DNA of 64,000 bases from Cupriavidus sp. WGlv3 (GTDB taxonomy: Bacteria > Pseudomonadota > Gammaproteobacteria > Burkholderiales > Burkholderiaceae): contig NZ_JALHRX010000018.1 in NCBI RefSeq assembly GCF_023952475.1, forward strand, positions 48,422 to 112,421, read 5' to 3'. Below, one piece after another: positions 43,054-51,552 of the stretch. The position numbers and the translations under genes were made by a program. Position 1 is the first letter of the stretch, and every line of letters starts with the position of its first letter. The notes below the pieces were generated by a model. That model was not told the DNA's origin, did not search any database, and saw only the letters and a list, made by a program, of their open reading frames with translations.

Positions 43054-45066
43054 TCACGGCACATTGCTCTGGGTGAAATCGAAGGGCTTGCCGGGCAAGT
43101 CATAGGCGCCGCCGAACTCGAACGGCGCATTGCCCGACTTGCCGACGCCGATATGCAGCGGGGTATTGCCGCCTTGCAGCGCAATCGGCGCGTAGCGGTA
43201 GTTCATCACCTGCCTGCCGGTGTAATCCGCAATGGTGATCACGCTGGTCAGCAACGGGTTCTGCTGGGTCTCGTCCACCGTGATGGGGTCGACGATGCGC
43301 GAGTCCTGCAGCGTCTTCTCGACAGTCAGGCCGACCATGTCGACCAGCTGGATCTTCTGCGCGCCGCGTGATACCACCCACAGCCTGGTGTTGGAATTGC
43401 CCAGTCCCACGTTGACATGGTGCTTCATGCTGGTGGGATTCTTGCCGACCTGCACGCTCAGCATTTCCTCGATCAGCCGGGGGTCCGGATTGCGGCCGGA
43501 CTGCAGCCCCGCCACGGAGAACGCGCGGATCTTGCCTTCCTCGGTCGCCACCCAGGCGCGGCCGGGAATCGGCAGGATCGAGATCCTGACCGCCGTGGGC
43601 TTTTGCGGCAGGCGGACCGACTTGACGATGGTCGGCGCATAGTTGTCGACGGCGAATACCGGCGGCCACTGGCCATCGCCAAGCCCGGTGTTGGCCAGCG
43701 TCGCTTGCAGCGCGGCATGGCTGCCTTCGAAGTAGGCCCGGTTGACCTTGTCGAACAGCGGCTTCAGGTCCAGGAAGATCACCTTCTTCTCGGACTTCGA
43801 GATCACCGCCGCCACGCCGGCGCGCGATACCAGCTTGCCGTTGATGCCGGCACGCGTGAAGCTCCTTTGGTTCACGCTGCTGGTGGCGGGGTTCAGCTCC
43901 GTCTTGGTCAGGCTGGCGCCGCGGCGTCCGACCGGGTCGATCAGCCAGCCCTGCGTGCTGTTGTCCTGCATCACGCCAAAATCCGTGACCGCCGATACAT
44001 CCGTCGGCGCCAACATCCCGGGCAAGTCGATAAAGCCCAGCAGCTTGATAAAGACAAAGTTGGACATGTTGCGCAGGCCGGGGTACAGGCCTGGCCACGA
44101 GCCCGCGCTGGGATCATAGGGCCCGCCCACCTTGCTGCCATCGGCCAGGCTGCCCAGCGCCAGCACCGCCACCTGGCCCTTGAAGCTGACGGTATCCCAG
44201 ACCGTCACCAGCGCGAATTCCGAATTGGTGGTGATCGCAATCGCCGTGGGCACCTTGCCGGCAGGCAATTTCACGGCCGCCGAGTGCGAGGCTGTATTGC
44301 TGCCGACCGACGCAATCAGCCCGTTCTGGAACGCGATCAAGGCCTGGGCGCAATCGTGCTCGCTGCAGCGGCCCATGGCAATCGGGCGCCTGGGCAATTC
44401 GCCGCCATTGGCCGCAATGTGGTTGTTCAACTGGGGGTCGGTCGCGACATGCCCGTAAACCCAAGGCAGCTGCGGTTTCTCGGCAACCGTCCCGGCACTC
44501 AGGGCGAGCGTCAGCAGCGAGGTGACGCCAGGGTCCGACGCCGCATCGGCGCGATAAATGACATCCCCCATATTGCTGCCGTAATCGTTGCGGGAGCAAT
44601 CCAGCTGGCCCAGCTGATAGATGATCTTCAGGTTGTGATCCAGTTCGGACTTGGGAAATTCCTTCTGGTAGCAGGCATTGCCGTGCGGATAGAAGGTCTT
44701 GTCGCCCGGCTGCCAGTGGGTTGGCGCCGTCGCCACCGGCCGGGTATTGGCCGGGCCGTAACGATAGGCGATGGCCTCGTCGCTGCTGTAATCGGAGGCG
44801 ATGGCCAGATAGGCTTCCCGCACCAGCTTGCCGTCGGCATCGAGAATGTCGTCGAACCATGGCCGCGGCGGAGCTGCCGGTACTGCCGGTGCGGGCGGCG
44901 GGCGTTCCGCGGGCACCTGCGCGGGCACCGGCTTGGCGGCCACCGCCACCGATGCGGTGCCCGACGGCACCGGCGCCGTGGTGCGGCGCTCCGCGTCGCG
45001 TTCGCAGCCCGCCAGCGCCAGCACGACGGCGCAGCCAGCCAGCGTCAGGTTCACGGCCCGACGCAT
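43054..45066 (-). CDS. large envelope lipoprotein of unknown function
   Basis: About 670 residues. MRRAVNLTLAGCAVVLALAGC gives a lipoprotein signal with lipobox LAGC, so ATG 45066 was chosen over 45102. A Pro/Ala-rich linker (about 25-70) follows, then a long beta-rich domain with blade-like stretches (KLPAGKVPTAIAITTNSEFALVTVWD; PTAVRISILPIPGRAWVATEEGKIRAF; TRLWVVSRGAQKIQLVDMVGLTVEKTL) that suggests a propeller. Mature Cys residues cluster (GNACYQ, LDCSRN, GRCSEHDCAQ) and may form disulfides. No family is recognised. Convergent with the YVTN gene. Confidence 0.75.
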   Translation of the reverse strand: MRRAVNLTLAGCAVVLALAGCERDAERRTTAPVPSGTASVAVAAKPVPAQVPAERPPPAPAVPAAPPRPWFDDILDADGKLVREAYLAIASDYSSDEAIAYRYGPANTRPVATAPTHWQPGDKTFYPHGNACYQKEFPKSELDHNLKIIYQLGQLDCSRNDYGSNMGDVIYRADAASDPGVTSLLTLALSAGTVAEKPQLPWVYGHVATDPQLNNHIAANGGELPRRPIAMGRCSEHDCAQALIAFQNGLIASVGSNTASHSAAVKLPAGKVPTAIAITTNSEFALVTVWDTVSFKGQVAVLALGSLADGSKVGGPYDPSAGSWPGLYPGLRNMSNFVFIKLLGFIDLPGMLAPTDVSAVTDFGVMQDNSTQGWLIDPVGRRGASLTKTELNPATSSVNQRSFTRAGINGKLVSRAGVAAVISKSEKKVIFLDLKPLFDKVNRAYFEGSHAALQATLANTGLGDGQWPPVFAVDNYAPTIVKSVRLPQKPTAVRISILPIPGRAWVATEEGKIRAFSVAGLQSGRNPDPRLIEEMLSVQVGKNPTSMKHHVNVGLGNSNTRLWVVSRGAQKIQLVDMVGLTVEKTLQDSRIVDPITVDETQQNPLLTSVITIADYTGRQVMNYRYAPIALQGGNTPLHIGVGKSGNAPFEFGGAYDLPGKPFDFTQSNVP

Positions 45067-45102
45067 GGCAGTGTGGTGCGATGGCAAGCGTTTCCCAGGC
45101 AT

Positions 45103-45595
45103 CAGTCTCTATGCGGCGCAAAGGAAAATCGTGGGGCGCAAAGATCCGCCAGGTTTGGACTTTGGCAGCTTTCCGGGCGCGGCTTAGTACGCCAGCACAT
45201 ATTTCTGGTGCATTGGCTCGCGCGCCTGCACTCCATGTCTGCATTGTTATCGGTAATCGCCCCAATCGACCTTGCGGCGCGCTTGCATCATGCGTTGGCG
45301 GCCTCCGGCACGCTGCTTGCTTTTTGCCACAAAACGTCATAGGTTTCCTCATGCATATCGGTTGAGCCATTGGTTCGCCGGCTGCATCAGGGGTCGAGAA
45401 ACCGGCTGGCAAAGTGCGGGACCGAAACACAGGACCAAAACGCGCGCACAGCAAGGTTTCGATAAATCGAACTGGGAGGAATCGATTTGTCGTGGCGGCG
45501 TCGGCATTCTGGCCAACGCCGCCTCGGTGTTTTCGTCGGCGGCCTTGCAGTCGGCCCGCCAGCCCGAGTATGACCGGCTCCCCTGGGCCCCCGCG
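45103..45595. other. 493-bp intergenic region before the histidine kinase
   Basis: No supported gene. It contains the palindrome TTCGATAAATCGAA (45458-45471) and, 2 bp later, a strong ribosome-site sequence GGGAGGA (45474-45480) that precedes a TTG at 45487 opening a 28-codon frame. This could be a leader peptide or a kinase operator. The kinase frame is open through this stretch, but the sequence has no domain character and is not counted as coding. Confidence 0.5.
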
Positions 45596-47104
45596 ATGAT
45601 CCAACTGCCCCCGCGCGTGCAAAGCATGACGATCCGCATGAGAACGGTCGCCTTGTCGGCGGCCTTCATGCTGGTGGTGTTTCTGCTGGTGACCTGGATG
45701 GTCTCGTACCAGATGGTCAGCCATTCCCGCCAGGACCGCAAACAGGTCCAGGCCGTCTACGTGGCCAGCAAGGAAAAGGAGTTGCGCCACTACGTCGAAC
45801 TCGGGCACGCGACGCTGGTTCGCATCGCCCAGGCCAGCGGCGAGGAGGCCGCGCTGCAGCAACAGGTGCTCGCTGCGCTCTCGCGCATGCATTTCGGCAA
45901 TGACGGCTACTTCTTTGTCTACGACCGCCTCGGCAACGTGCTGCTGAACCCCGGCAGCATGGGCATCGACGGGGTCGATTTCTGCGACCCGGCCGATACC
46001 GGCAGCGACCAGGCCAGGATGCTGATCAGGCAGGCGCAAGCCGGCGGCGGCATTGTCCGGTACAACTGGATCAAGCCGTCGTCGCGTACCGAGGCACCCA
46101 AGATGTCGTATGTGAGGACCGCCGACAAATGGGGGTGGGTCATCGGCGCCGGCCTCTATGTGGACGACATCGAGCGTGAACTGGCCGCGTTCGATGCCAA
46201 CGCCGCCCGCACGCTGCGCGATACGCAGATCCGGCTGACCGCCTTCGCGATCGGCTCGGTCATGCTGATCAGCCTGGCCGGACTGGCCTGGAACCTGCGC
46301 AACTCGCGCATCTCGGGCGAGAAGCTGCGGCGCCTGGCGCGGCGCGTGGTGAGCTCGCAGGAAGAGGAACGCGCCCGCGTGGCACGCGAACTGCATGACG
46401 GCGTGGTGCAGGTGCTGGTGTCGTCCAAGTACCTGCTCGAAACCGCCCAGGTTCATCTCGAGCAGGACCCCGGAACCGACCCGGACAAGGAGCGTCCGCC
46501 AGCGCGTCGCCACGCGCCGCAGGCACTGCTGGCACAAGGCCTGGGCCGCCTGCAGGAAGCCCTGGTCGAGATCCGGCGGGTCTCGCACGGGCTGCATCCG
46601 GCCTTGCTGAGCGACCTGGGCCTGGCCGCCGCGCTGCGTATGCTGGTCGAGCAGCTGCACCCGCAGCGCGCCGTGGAGGTGCGCTTTATCGAGCAGGGCG
46701 CCATCCCCGCGCTGTCGCAGGCCCAGCGCACCGCGCTGTTCCGGGTCACGCAAGAGGCCTTGAACAACGCCCTCACGCACGCGCAGGCCGGCTGGGTCCA
46801 GGTCACGCTGGCCGGCAGCGGCCATCACGTGGCGCTGACGATCGAGGACAACGGCCGCGGCTTCGACCTGAACAAGGTCCGCGCCGACGGCAAGGGCGGC
46901 ATCGGCCTGCGCAATATGCGCGAGCGCATCGAAAGCCTGGAAGGCAGCGACTTCGCCGTGCACACCGGCCCCGGCGGCACGCGCGTCGAGGCCTGGCTGC
47001 GCCTGCCGGCGCCGGCGCCCGAAACACAGACCAGCATCAGGACCACAACTCGGCCCGGACGACGCCTGGGCCATCATTCCCCTGCAAGGAGGCCTGCCGC
47101 ATGA
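45596..47104 (+). CDS. sensor histidine kinase with Cache domain, NarL-type partner
   Basis: About 502 residues. TM1 (about 19-37), an extracytoplasmic Cache_2-like domain with the hallmark NDGYFFVYDRLGNVLLNPG and GWVIGAGLYVDDI, then TM2. A HisKA_3 domain follows with phospho-His in RVARELHDGVVQV, then an ATPase domain with DNGRGFD and GGIGLRNMRERIESL. The start may be 45596 or 45626. Its last codon overlaps the regulator start (ATGA). Cache domains sense small molecules such as carboxylates or amines, which fits the catabolic genes downstream. Confidence 0.92.
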   Translation: MIQLPPRVQSMTIRMRTVALSAAFMLVVFLLVTWMVSYQMVSHSRQDRKQVQAVYVASKEKELRHYVELGHATLVRIAQASGEEAALQQQVLAALSRMHFGNDGYFFVYDRLGNVLLNPGSMGIDGVDFCDPADTGSDQARMLIRQAQAGGGIVRYNWIKPSSRTEAPKMSYVRTADKWGWVIGAGLYVDDIERELAAFDANAARTLRDTQIRLTAFAIGSVMLISLAGLAWNLRNSRISGEKLRRLARRVVSSQEEERARVARELHDGVVQVLVSSKYLLETAQVHLEQDPGTDPDKERPPARRHAPQALLAQGLGRLQEALVEIRRVSHGLHPALLSDLGLAAALRMLVEQLHPQRAVEVRFIEQGAIPALSQAQRTALFRVTQEALNNALTHAQAGWVQVTLAGSGHHVALTIEDNGRGFDLNKVRADGKGGIGLRNMRERIESLEGSDFAVHTGPGGTRVEAWLRLPAPAPETQTSIRTTTRPGRRLGHHSPARRPAA

Positions 47105-47772
47105 CCCCAAACCTTCGTGTGCTGCTGGTCGATGACCATCCGTTTGTGCTGGACGGCGTCCGCCTGCGCCTGGAGGCCACCGGGGAGATGACGGTGGTGG
47201 GCCAGGCGGCGAGCGTGGAGGAAGCCATCGTCCTGGCCGAGCGGCATGGTCCGGACCTGGTGGTCTCGGACATCAACATGCCCGATGCCAACGGCCTGCA
47301 GCTGGCCACGCGCTTTGCCGAACGCTTTCCGTCGGTGCGCGTGATCGCGCTGTCGATGCACAAGGACCCCGAATACGTGCGGCGCGCCTTTGCCCTGGGC
47401 GTCGCCGCCTACGTCCTCAAGGAAGCGCCCGCGCAGGAACTGGTGACCGCGATCCGCACGGTCGCAGCCGGCGGCACCTATCTCAACGCCGAACTGCAGG
47501 CCTTCCTGCACACCGACGAGCCGCCGCCATCGTCGCGCCGCGCGCTCACGCCGAAGGAAGCCACGGTGCTGAAGCTGCTGGCCGAGGGCCGCTCCAACAA
47601 GGAGATCGCCGAGCGGCTCGGCACGTCGGTGCGCACCGTCGAAACGCACCGGCTGCACCTGCGCCGCAAGCTCCAGGTTGGCGGCCGCGCCGAGCTGGTG
47701 AAGTACGCGGTGCACTTCTCCGACCTGCACGCGATCCAGCTGGCCGACGCCGCACTGGCCGCGGACTGCTGA
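47101..47772 (+). CDS. NarL/FixJ-family response regulator
   Basis: 223 residues. The receiver domain has DDHPFVLDGV and the phospho-acceptor Asp in VVSDINMPDANG; the C-terminal LuxR-type HTH is ALTPKEATVLKLLAEGRSNKEIAERLGTSVRTVETHRLHLRRKL. Translationally coupled to the Cache kinase. The PLP-enzyme/RidA and tcu-like genes directly downstream are the likely targets. Confidence 0.94.
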   Translation: MTPNLRVLLVDDHPFVLDGVRLRLEATGEMTVVGQAASVEEAIVLAERHGPDLVVSDINMPDANGLQLATRFAERFPSVRVIALSMHKDPEYVRRAFALGVAAYVLKEAPAQELVTAIRTVAAGGTYLNAELQAFLHTDEPPPSSRRALTPKEATVLKLLAEGRSNKEIAERLGTSVRTVETHRLHLRRKLQVGGRAELVKYAVHFSDLHAIQLADAALAADC

Positions 47773-48003
47773 TTGCTCTCTAGCCGTGCGATGTGTTCAT
47801 GCCTGGTGCGCTTGCACCGCGGCAGGGCGGTGGTGCGCACCATCATCGCCGCGCAAAACGGGCTCTCTGTATTACTGCGTAGGGGAAAGTCGTGCTGCTG
47901 TTGCCGCGGATGTTTGCGTAGACTTTTTTCCAGAACAGGCGCCAGGCATGCAAGCACGCTGACGGGCCGATGCGCCGAACGTGGGACACAACGGGAGAGC
48001 ACC

Positions 48004-49452
48004 ATGGACGAGCTGAAGCAAAAACAGAGAGCGGCTGTCGCGACGCCACCGCATCCGGAAGACATGGCGACCTGGACGCCAAAGCGGCGCGATTTTCTAC
48101 GCATGCTGGCCTACGGTGCCGGCTCGCTGGCGCTGGCGCCGCTGATGAGCGCCTGTTCGGACGACGCCGCGGCGGCATCATCCGACCTGCGTTCGCAGCT
48201 GGCGCAGGACGAAGCCTTCTGGACCGAGGTGCAGGGCATGTTCGTGCTCAAGCCCGAGAAGGTCTACATGAACATCGGCACCGGCGGCTCGATGCCCAAG
48301 GTGGTACTCGATGTCTTCGGCCAGGAAAACCTGGCCAAGGCCGCCGATTCATCGAGCGGCTACGGCAACCTGGCGGACCTGCGCGCCGCAGTGGCCAAGG
48401 GCTTCGGCGTCGATGGCGATGAAGTGGCATTCTCCGGCAATACCTCATCGGGTATGTGCCATGCGATCCTCGGCATCAAGTGGGAGCCGGGCGATGTGGT
48501 GGTCACCACCAACCACGAACACGGCGGGGGCCTGACCCCGCTCAATATCGCGGTGGACCGCTACGGCATCGAAGTCTCGACCATTGCGCTGCCGGTCGGC
48601 AACAACCAGACCGCGAGCACCTATGTCCAGCTGTTCGACGAGCGCATCCGCGCGCTCAAGGGGCAGGGCAAGCGGGTGCGCGCGATGATGTGGTCGTCGC
48701 CCACCTACAAGACCGGCACCATGCTGCCGATCGCCGACCTGATGCAAGTGGTGAAGGCCCACAGCCTGATCAGCATCGTCGACGGTGCCCACCTGCCCGG
48801 CATGATGGCGTACGACTACGGCGCGCTGGGCATGGACTTCATGTCCGGCGCCGGCCACAAGTGGCAGTGCGGCCCGGGCTCCACCGGCATCCTGGTGATC
48901 CGCAACAAGATGCGCCCGTCCAATCCGCTGCCGCTGCCGGAGTGGTATCCGATCCATACCAGCTCCTACGTCAGGCAGCCGCGCGGTGCCTATGACATCG
49001 CCGCCACGGTCACGTCCTGCGGCAGCCTGCACGTGCCGATGTTCCGCGCACTGGCGCGCGCCTGCGAAATGTGGGACACCATCGGCAGGAAGAAGATCGA
49101 GACCTACGACCTGACACTGTCGTCCTACCTGAAGGAGAAAATCGTCGAGCGCTGGGGCATCGAGTCGCTGTACTCGCCCAAGGACGATCCGAAGCTGCTG
49201 TCCGCGCTGACCTGCTTCAACCCGTTCCGCAATCGCGACGACGCCATGAACCAGCAAAAGGCCACGACGTTCGTCAACCGCATGCTGAGCGACTTTGCCC
49301 CGGGCTTCGTGATCCGCTCGGTGAACTTCGAGGTCATCGGCGCGCCGGCCCAGCACTACGGCATCCGCATCTCCACGCACCTGTGGCACGACGCGAACGA
49401 CATCGACCGGCTGGTGGATTCGATGTGGACCCTGTCCGGCGCCATGGCCTGA
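48004..49452 (+). CDS. Tat-exported class V aminotransferase-fold PLP enzyme (lipoprotein)
   Basis: 482 residues. The twin-arginine signal is TPKRRDFLRMLAYGAGSLALAPLMSAC; Cys51 is a plausible lipobox cysteine, so the folded PLP enzyme is exported and may be lipid-anchored. The fold-type I site is intact: Asp260 and His263 in VDGAHLPG, and the PLP lysine Lys286 in SGAGHKWQCGPGSTG. Precedents for periplasmic PLP enzymes are PvdN and PtaA of pyoverdine maturation, but no siderophore genes are here. GGGAGAG precedes the ATG. The exported RidA protein follows 44 bp later. Confidence 0.9.
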   Translation: MDELKQKQRAAVATPPHPEDMATWTPKRRDFLRMLAYGAGSLALAPLMSACSDDAAAASSDLRSQLAQDEAFWTEVQGMFVLKPEKVYMNIGTGGSMPKVVLDVFGQENLAKAADSSSGYGNLADLRAAVAKGFGVDGDEVAFSGNTSSGMCHAILGIKWEPGDVVVTTNHEHGGGLTPLNIAVDRYGIEVSTIALPVGNNQTASTYVQLFDERIRALKGQGKRVRAMMWSSPTYKTGTMLPIADLMQVVKAHSLISIVDGAHLPGMMAYDYGALGMDFMSGAGHKWQCGPGSTGILVIRNKMRPSNPLPLPEWYPIHTSSYVRQPRGAYDIAATVTSCGSLHVPMFRALARACEMWDTIGRKKIETYDLTLSSYLKEKIVERWGIESLYSPKDDPKLLSALTCFNPFRNRDDAMNQQKATTFVNRMLSDFAPGFVIRSVNFEVIGAPAQHYGIRISTHLWHDANDIDRLVDSMWTLSGAMA

Positions 49453-49496
49453 CAAGGCCTGGCCGGCCCCGTTTCAACACGACAAGAGTCAAGCCC

Positions 49497-49958
49497 ATGA
49501 AACGATCTATCGCTCTGATGGCCGCGGCGCTGTGCGGCGTGGTCTCGCTCTCGGCCTGCGCCCAGCACGGCGGCACGCTGCGCGCCGTCGCTTCGACCGA
49601 CGCCCCCAAGGCCATCGGCCCTTACTCCCAGGCGGTCCGCGCCGGCAGCGTGCTGTACCTTGCCGGCCAGATCCCGATTCACCCGAAGACCGGCGAATTG
49701 CTCAAGGATGCTCCCATCGAGGCCCAGACCCGGCTGGTGCTCGACAACCTCAAGGCCGTACTCGCGGCCGACGGCATGACCATGGCCGACGTCGTCTCCA
49801 CCACCGTCTACATGAAGGACCTGAACGACTTCGCCAAGATGAACGAGGTCTACGGGACCTACTTCACCGGCGTCGCGCCGGCACGCGCGACGGTCCAGGT
49901 CGCACGCCTGCCGCGCGACGTTGCCGTGGAGATCGGGGCGATCGCGGTCAAGCCCTGA
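49497..49958 (+). CDS. exported RidA-family enamine/imine deaminase (lipoprotein)
   Basis: 153 residues. A lipoprotein signal MKRSIALMAAALCGVVSLSAC precedes a complete RidA domain (KAIGPYSQAVRAGSVLYLAGQIPIHPKTGELL, VVSTTVYMKDLNDFAKMNEVY). The catalytic Arg is present in PARATVQVARLP. RidA proteins hydrolyse reactive enamines released by PLP enzymes, normally in the cytosol. An exported copy directly after an exported PLP enzyme strongly suggests the two act in sequence in the periplasm. Confidence 0.92.
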   Translation: MKRSIALMAAALCGVVSLSACAQHGGTLRAVASTDAPKAIGPYSQAVRAGSVLYLAGQIPIHPKTGELLKDAPIEAQTRLVLDNLKAVLAADGMTMADVVSTTVYMKDLNDFAKMNEVYGTYFTGVAPARATVQVARLPRDVAVEIGAIAVKP

Positions 49959-49979
49959 GGAGGTTTCGGAGGAAGAGGG

Positions 49980-50010
49980 CAGCGGGGTACGGTTTGGGCC
50001 GTCCCCGCTG
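49980..50010 (+). terminator. stem-loop after the RidA gene
   Basis: CAGCGGGG-T-ACGG pairs with CCGT-CCCCGCTG around a 6-nt loop, giving 12 paired bases with one bulge. GAGGGC (49975) and GCCCTC (50022) can extend it. The T-run is poor, so it may be a partial terminator separating the PLP/RidA pair from the tcu-like genes. Confidence 0.5.
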
Positions 50011-50121
50011 TTGGCGTTTGTGCCCTCCGACCCTTCACAAAAACTGAACACGCCTTAATCACCACCATCTTTCGTCTCCTTCGGGCCCTGCTTACAGTCG
50101 AGCCCACAAGGAGATTCCCCC

Positions 50122-51552
50122 ATGAAAGATGTGCTGGTGATCGGCGGCGGCAATGCCGCGCTGTGCGCCGCGTTGATGGCGCGCGAGGCGGGTGCCTCGG
50201 TGCTGTTGCTGGAGGGCTCGCCGCGCGCATGGCGCGGCGGCAATTCGCAGCACACCCGCAACCTGCGCTGCATGCATGATGCGCCGCAGGATGTGCTGGT
50301 CGACGCCTACCCGGAAGAGGAGTATTGGCAGGACCTGCTGAAGGTCACCGGTGGCATCACCAACGAGCGGCTGGCGCGCATGACGATCCGCGCGTCGTCG
50401 CGCTGCCGGGGCTGGATGCGCCGGCACGGCGTGCATTTCCAGCCGCCGTTGTCGGGGGCGCTGCATGTGGCGCGCACCAATGCCTTCTTCATGGGCGGCG
50501 GCAAGGCGCTCGTCAACGCCTATTTCCGCAGTGCCGAGGCCCTGGGTATCGGAATCCGCTACGACACCCAGGTGGTTGCCATCGAGCGCGACGGCGACCG
50601 TTTCGTCGCGGCCGTGACGGCCGCCGGCGAACGCATCGAGGCCAGGTCCTGCGTGCTGGCCGCCGGCGGCTTCGAGTCGAACCGGGACTGGCTGCGCGAA
50701 GCCTGGGGCCAGAACGAACGCGGCGAGTGGCCGTCGGACAACTTCCTGATCCGGGGCACGCGTTTCAACCAGGGCGTGCTGCTGCGCCATATGATCGACG
50801 CCGGCGCCGATGCGATCGGCGATCCGACCCAGGCACATATGGTGGCGATCGACGCGCGCGCTCCGCTCTATGACGGCGGCATCTGCACGCGGATCGATTG
50901 CGTCTCGCTCGGCGTGGTCGTCAATCGCGACGGCGAACGCTTCTACGACGAGGGCGAGGACTTCTGGCCCAAGCGCTATGCCATCTGGGGCCGCCTGGTC
51001 GCGCAGCAGCCGGGGCAGATCGGCTATTCGATCATCGACCAGAAGGCCATCGGCCGCTTCATGCCGCCGGTGTTCCCGGGCACCAGCGCCAATACGCTCG
51101 GCGAACTGGCGCGCAAGCTTGGCGTGCCGGAAGCCAGCTTCGTGCGGACCGTCGAAGCCTTCAACGCCGCCTGCCGGCCCGGCACGTTCGACCACACGGT
51201 GCTGGACGACTGCGCCACCGGGGGCATCGCCCCGGCCAAGACGCACTGGGCGCGCCCGCTCGACACGCCGCCCTACATCGGCTATGCGCTGCGTCCCGGC
51301 GTGACCTTCACTTACCTGGGCCTCAAGGTCAACGAGAGCGCTCAGGTCCACTTCAATGGCAGTCCCAGCCCGAACCTGTTCGTCGCCGGCGAGATGATGG
51401 CCGGCAACGTGCTGGGCAAGGGCTATACCGCCGGCGTCGGCATGGCGATCGGCACGGCCTTTGGCCGCCTCGCCGGCGTGGGCGCCGCGCGGGCCTGCGG
51501 CTTCCGACATCCCGATTTCGAAATGGAGCAGTCCAATGCCATCGCTGGCTGA
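50122..51552 (+). CDS. tcuA: TcuA-like FAD-dependent tricarballylate dehydrogenase
   Basis: 476 residues. The FAD-binding start is VLVIGGGNAALCAALMAREAGASVLLLE; the flavin tail is NLFVAGEMMAGNVLGKGYTAGVGMAIGTAFGRLAG. It belongs to the fumarate-reductase flavoprotein family and matches TcuA, which oxidises tricarballylate to cis-aconitate in Salmonella. The exact substrate here may differ. AAGGAG precedes the ATG. It overlaps the TcuB-like gene by 17 bp. Confidence 0.88.
   Translation: MKDVLVIGGGNAALCAALMAREAGASVLLLEGSPRAWRGGNSQHTRNLRCMHDAPQDVLVDAYPEEEYWQDLLKVTGGITNERLARMTIRASSRCRGWMRRHGVHFQPPLSGALHVARTNAFFMGGGKALVNAYFRSAEALGIGIRYDTQVVAIERDGDRFVAAVTAAGERIEARSCVLAAGGFESNRDWLREAWGQNERGEWPSDNFLIRGTRFNQGVLLRHMIDAGADAIGDPTQAHMVAIDARAPLYDGGICTRIDCVSLGVVVNRDGERFYDEGEDFWPKRYAIWGRLVAQQPGQIGYSIIDQKAIGRFMPPVFPGTSANTLGELARKLGVPEASFVRTVEAFNAACRPGTFDHTVLDDCATGGIAPAKTHWARPLDTPPYIGYALRPGVTFTYLGLKVNESAQVHFNGSPSPNLFVAGEMMAGNVLGKGYTAGVGMAIGTAFGRLAGVGAARACGFRHPDFEMEQSNAIAG

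Noticed and set aside
45272..45595. N-terminal extension of the histidine kinase
   Set aside because: Open frame but Arg/Trp/Ser-rich with no conserved segment; the first TM and Cache domain begin after 45626.
44114..47110. 998-codon minus-strand frame
   Set aside because: Crosses the kinase gene and lipoprotein gene in a shadow frame and has no recognisable domain; the kinase motifs lie in the plus frame.
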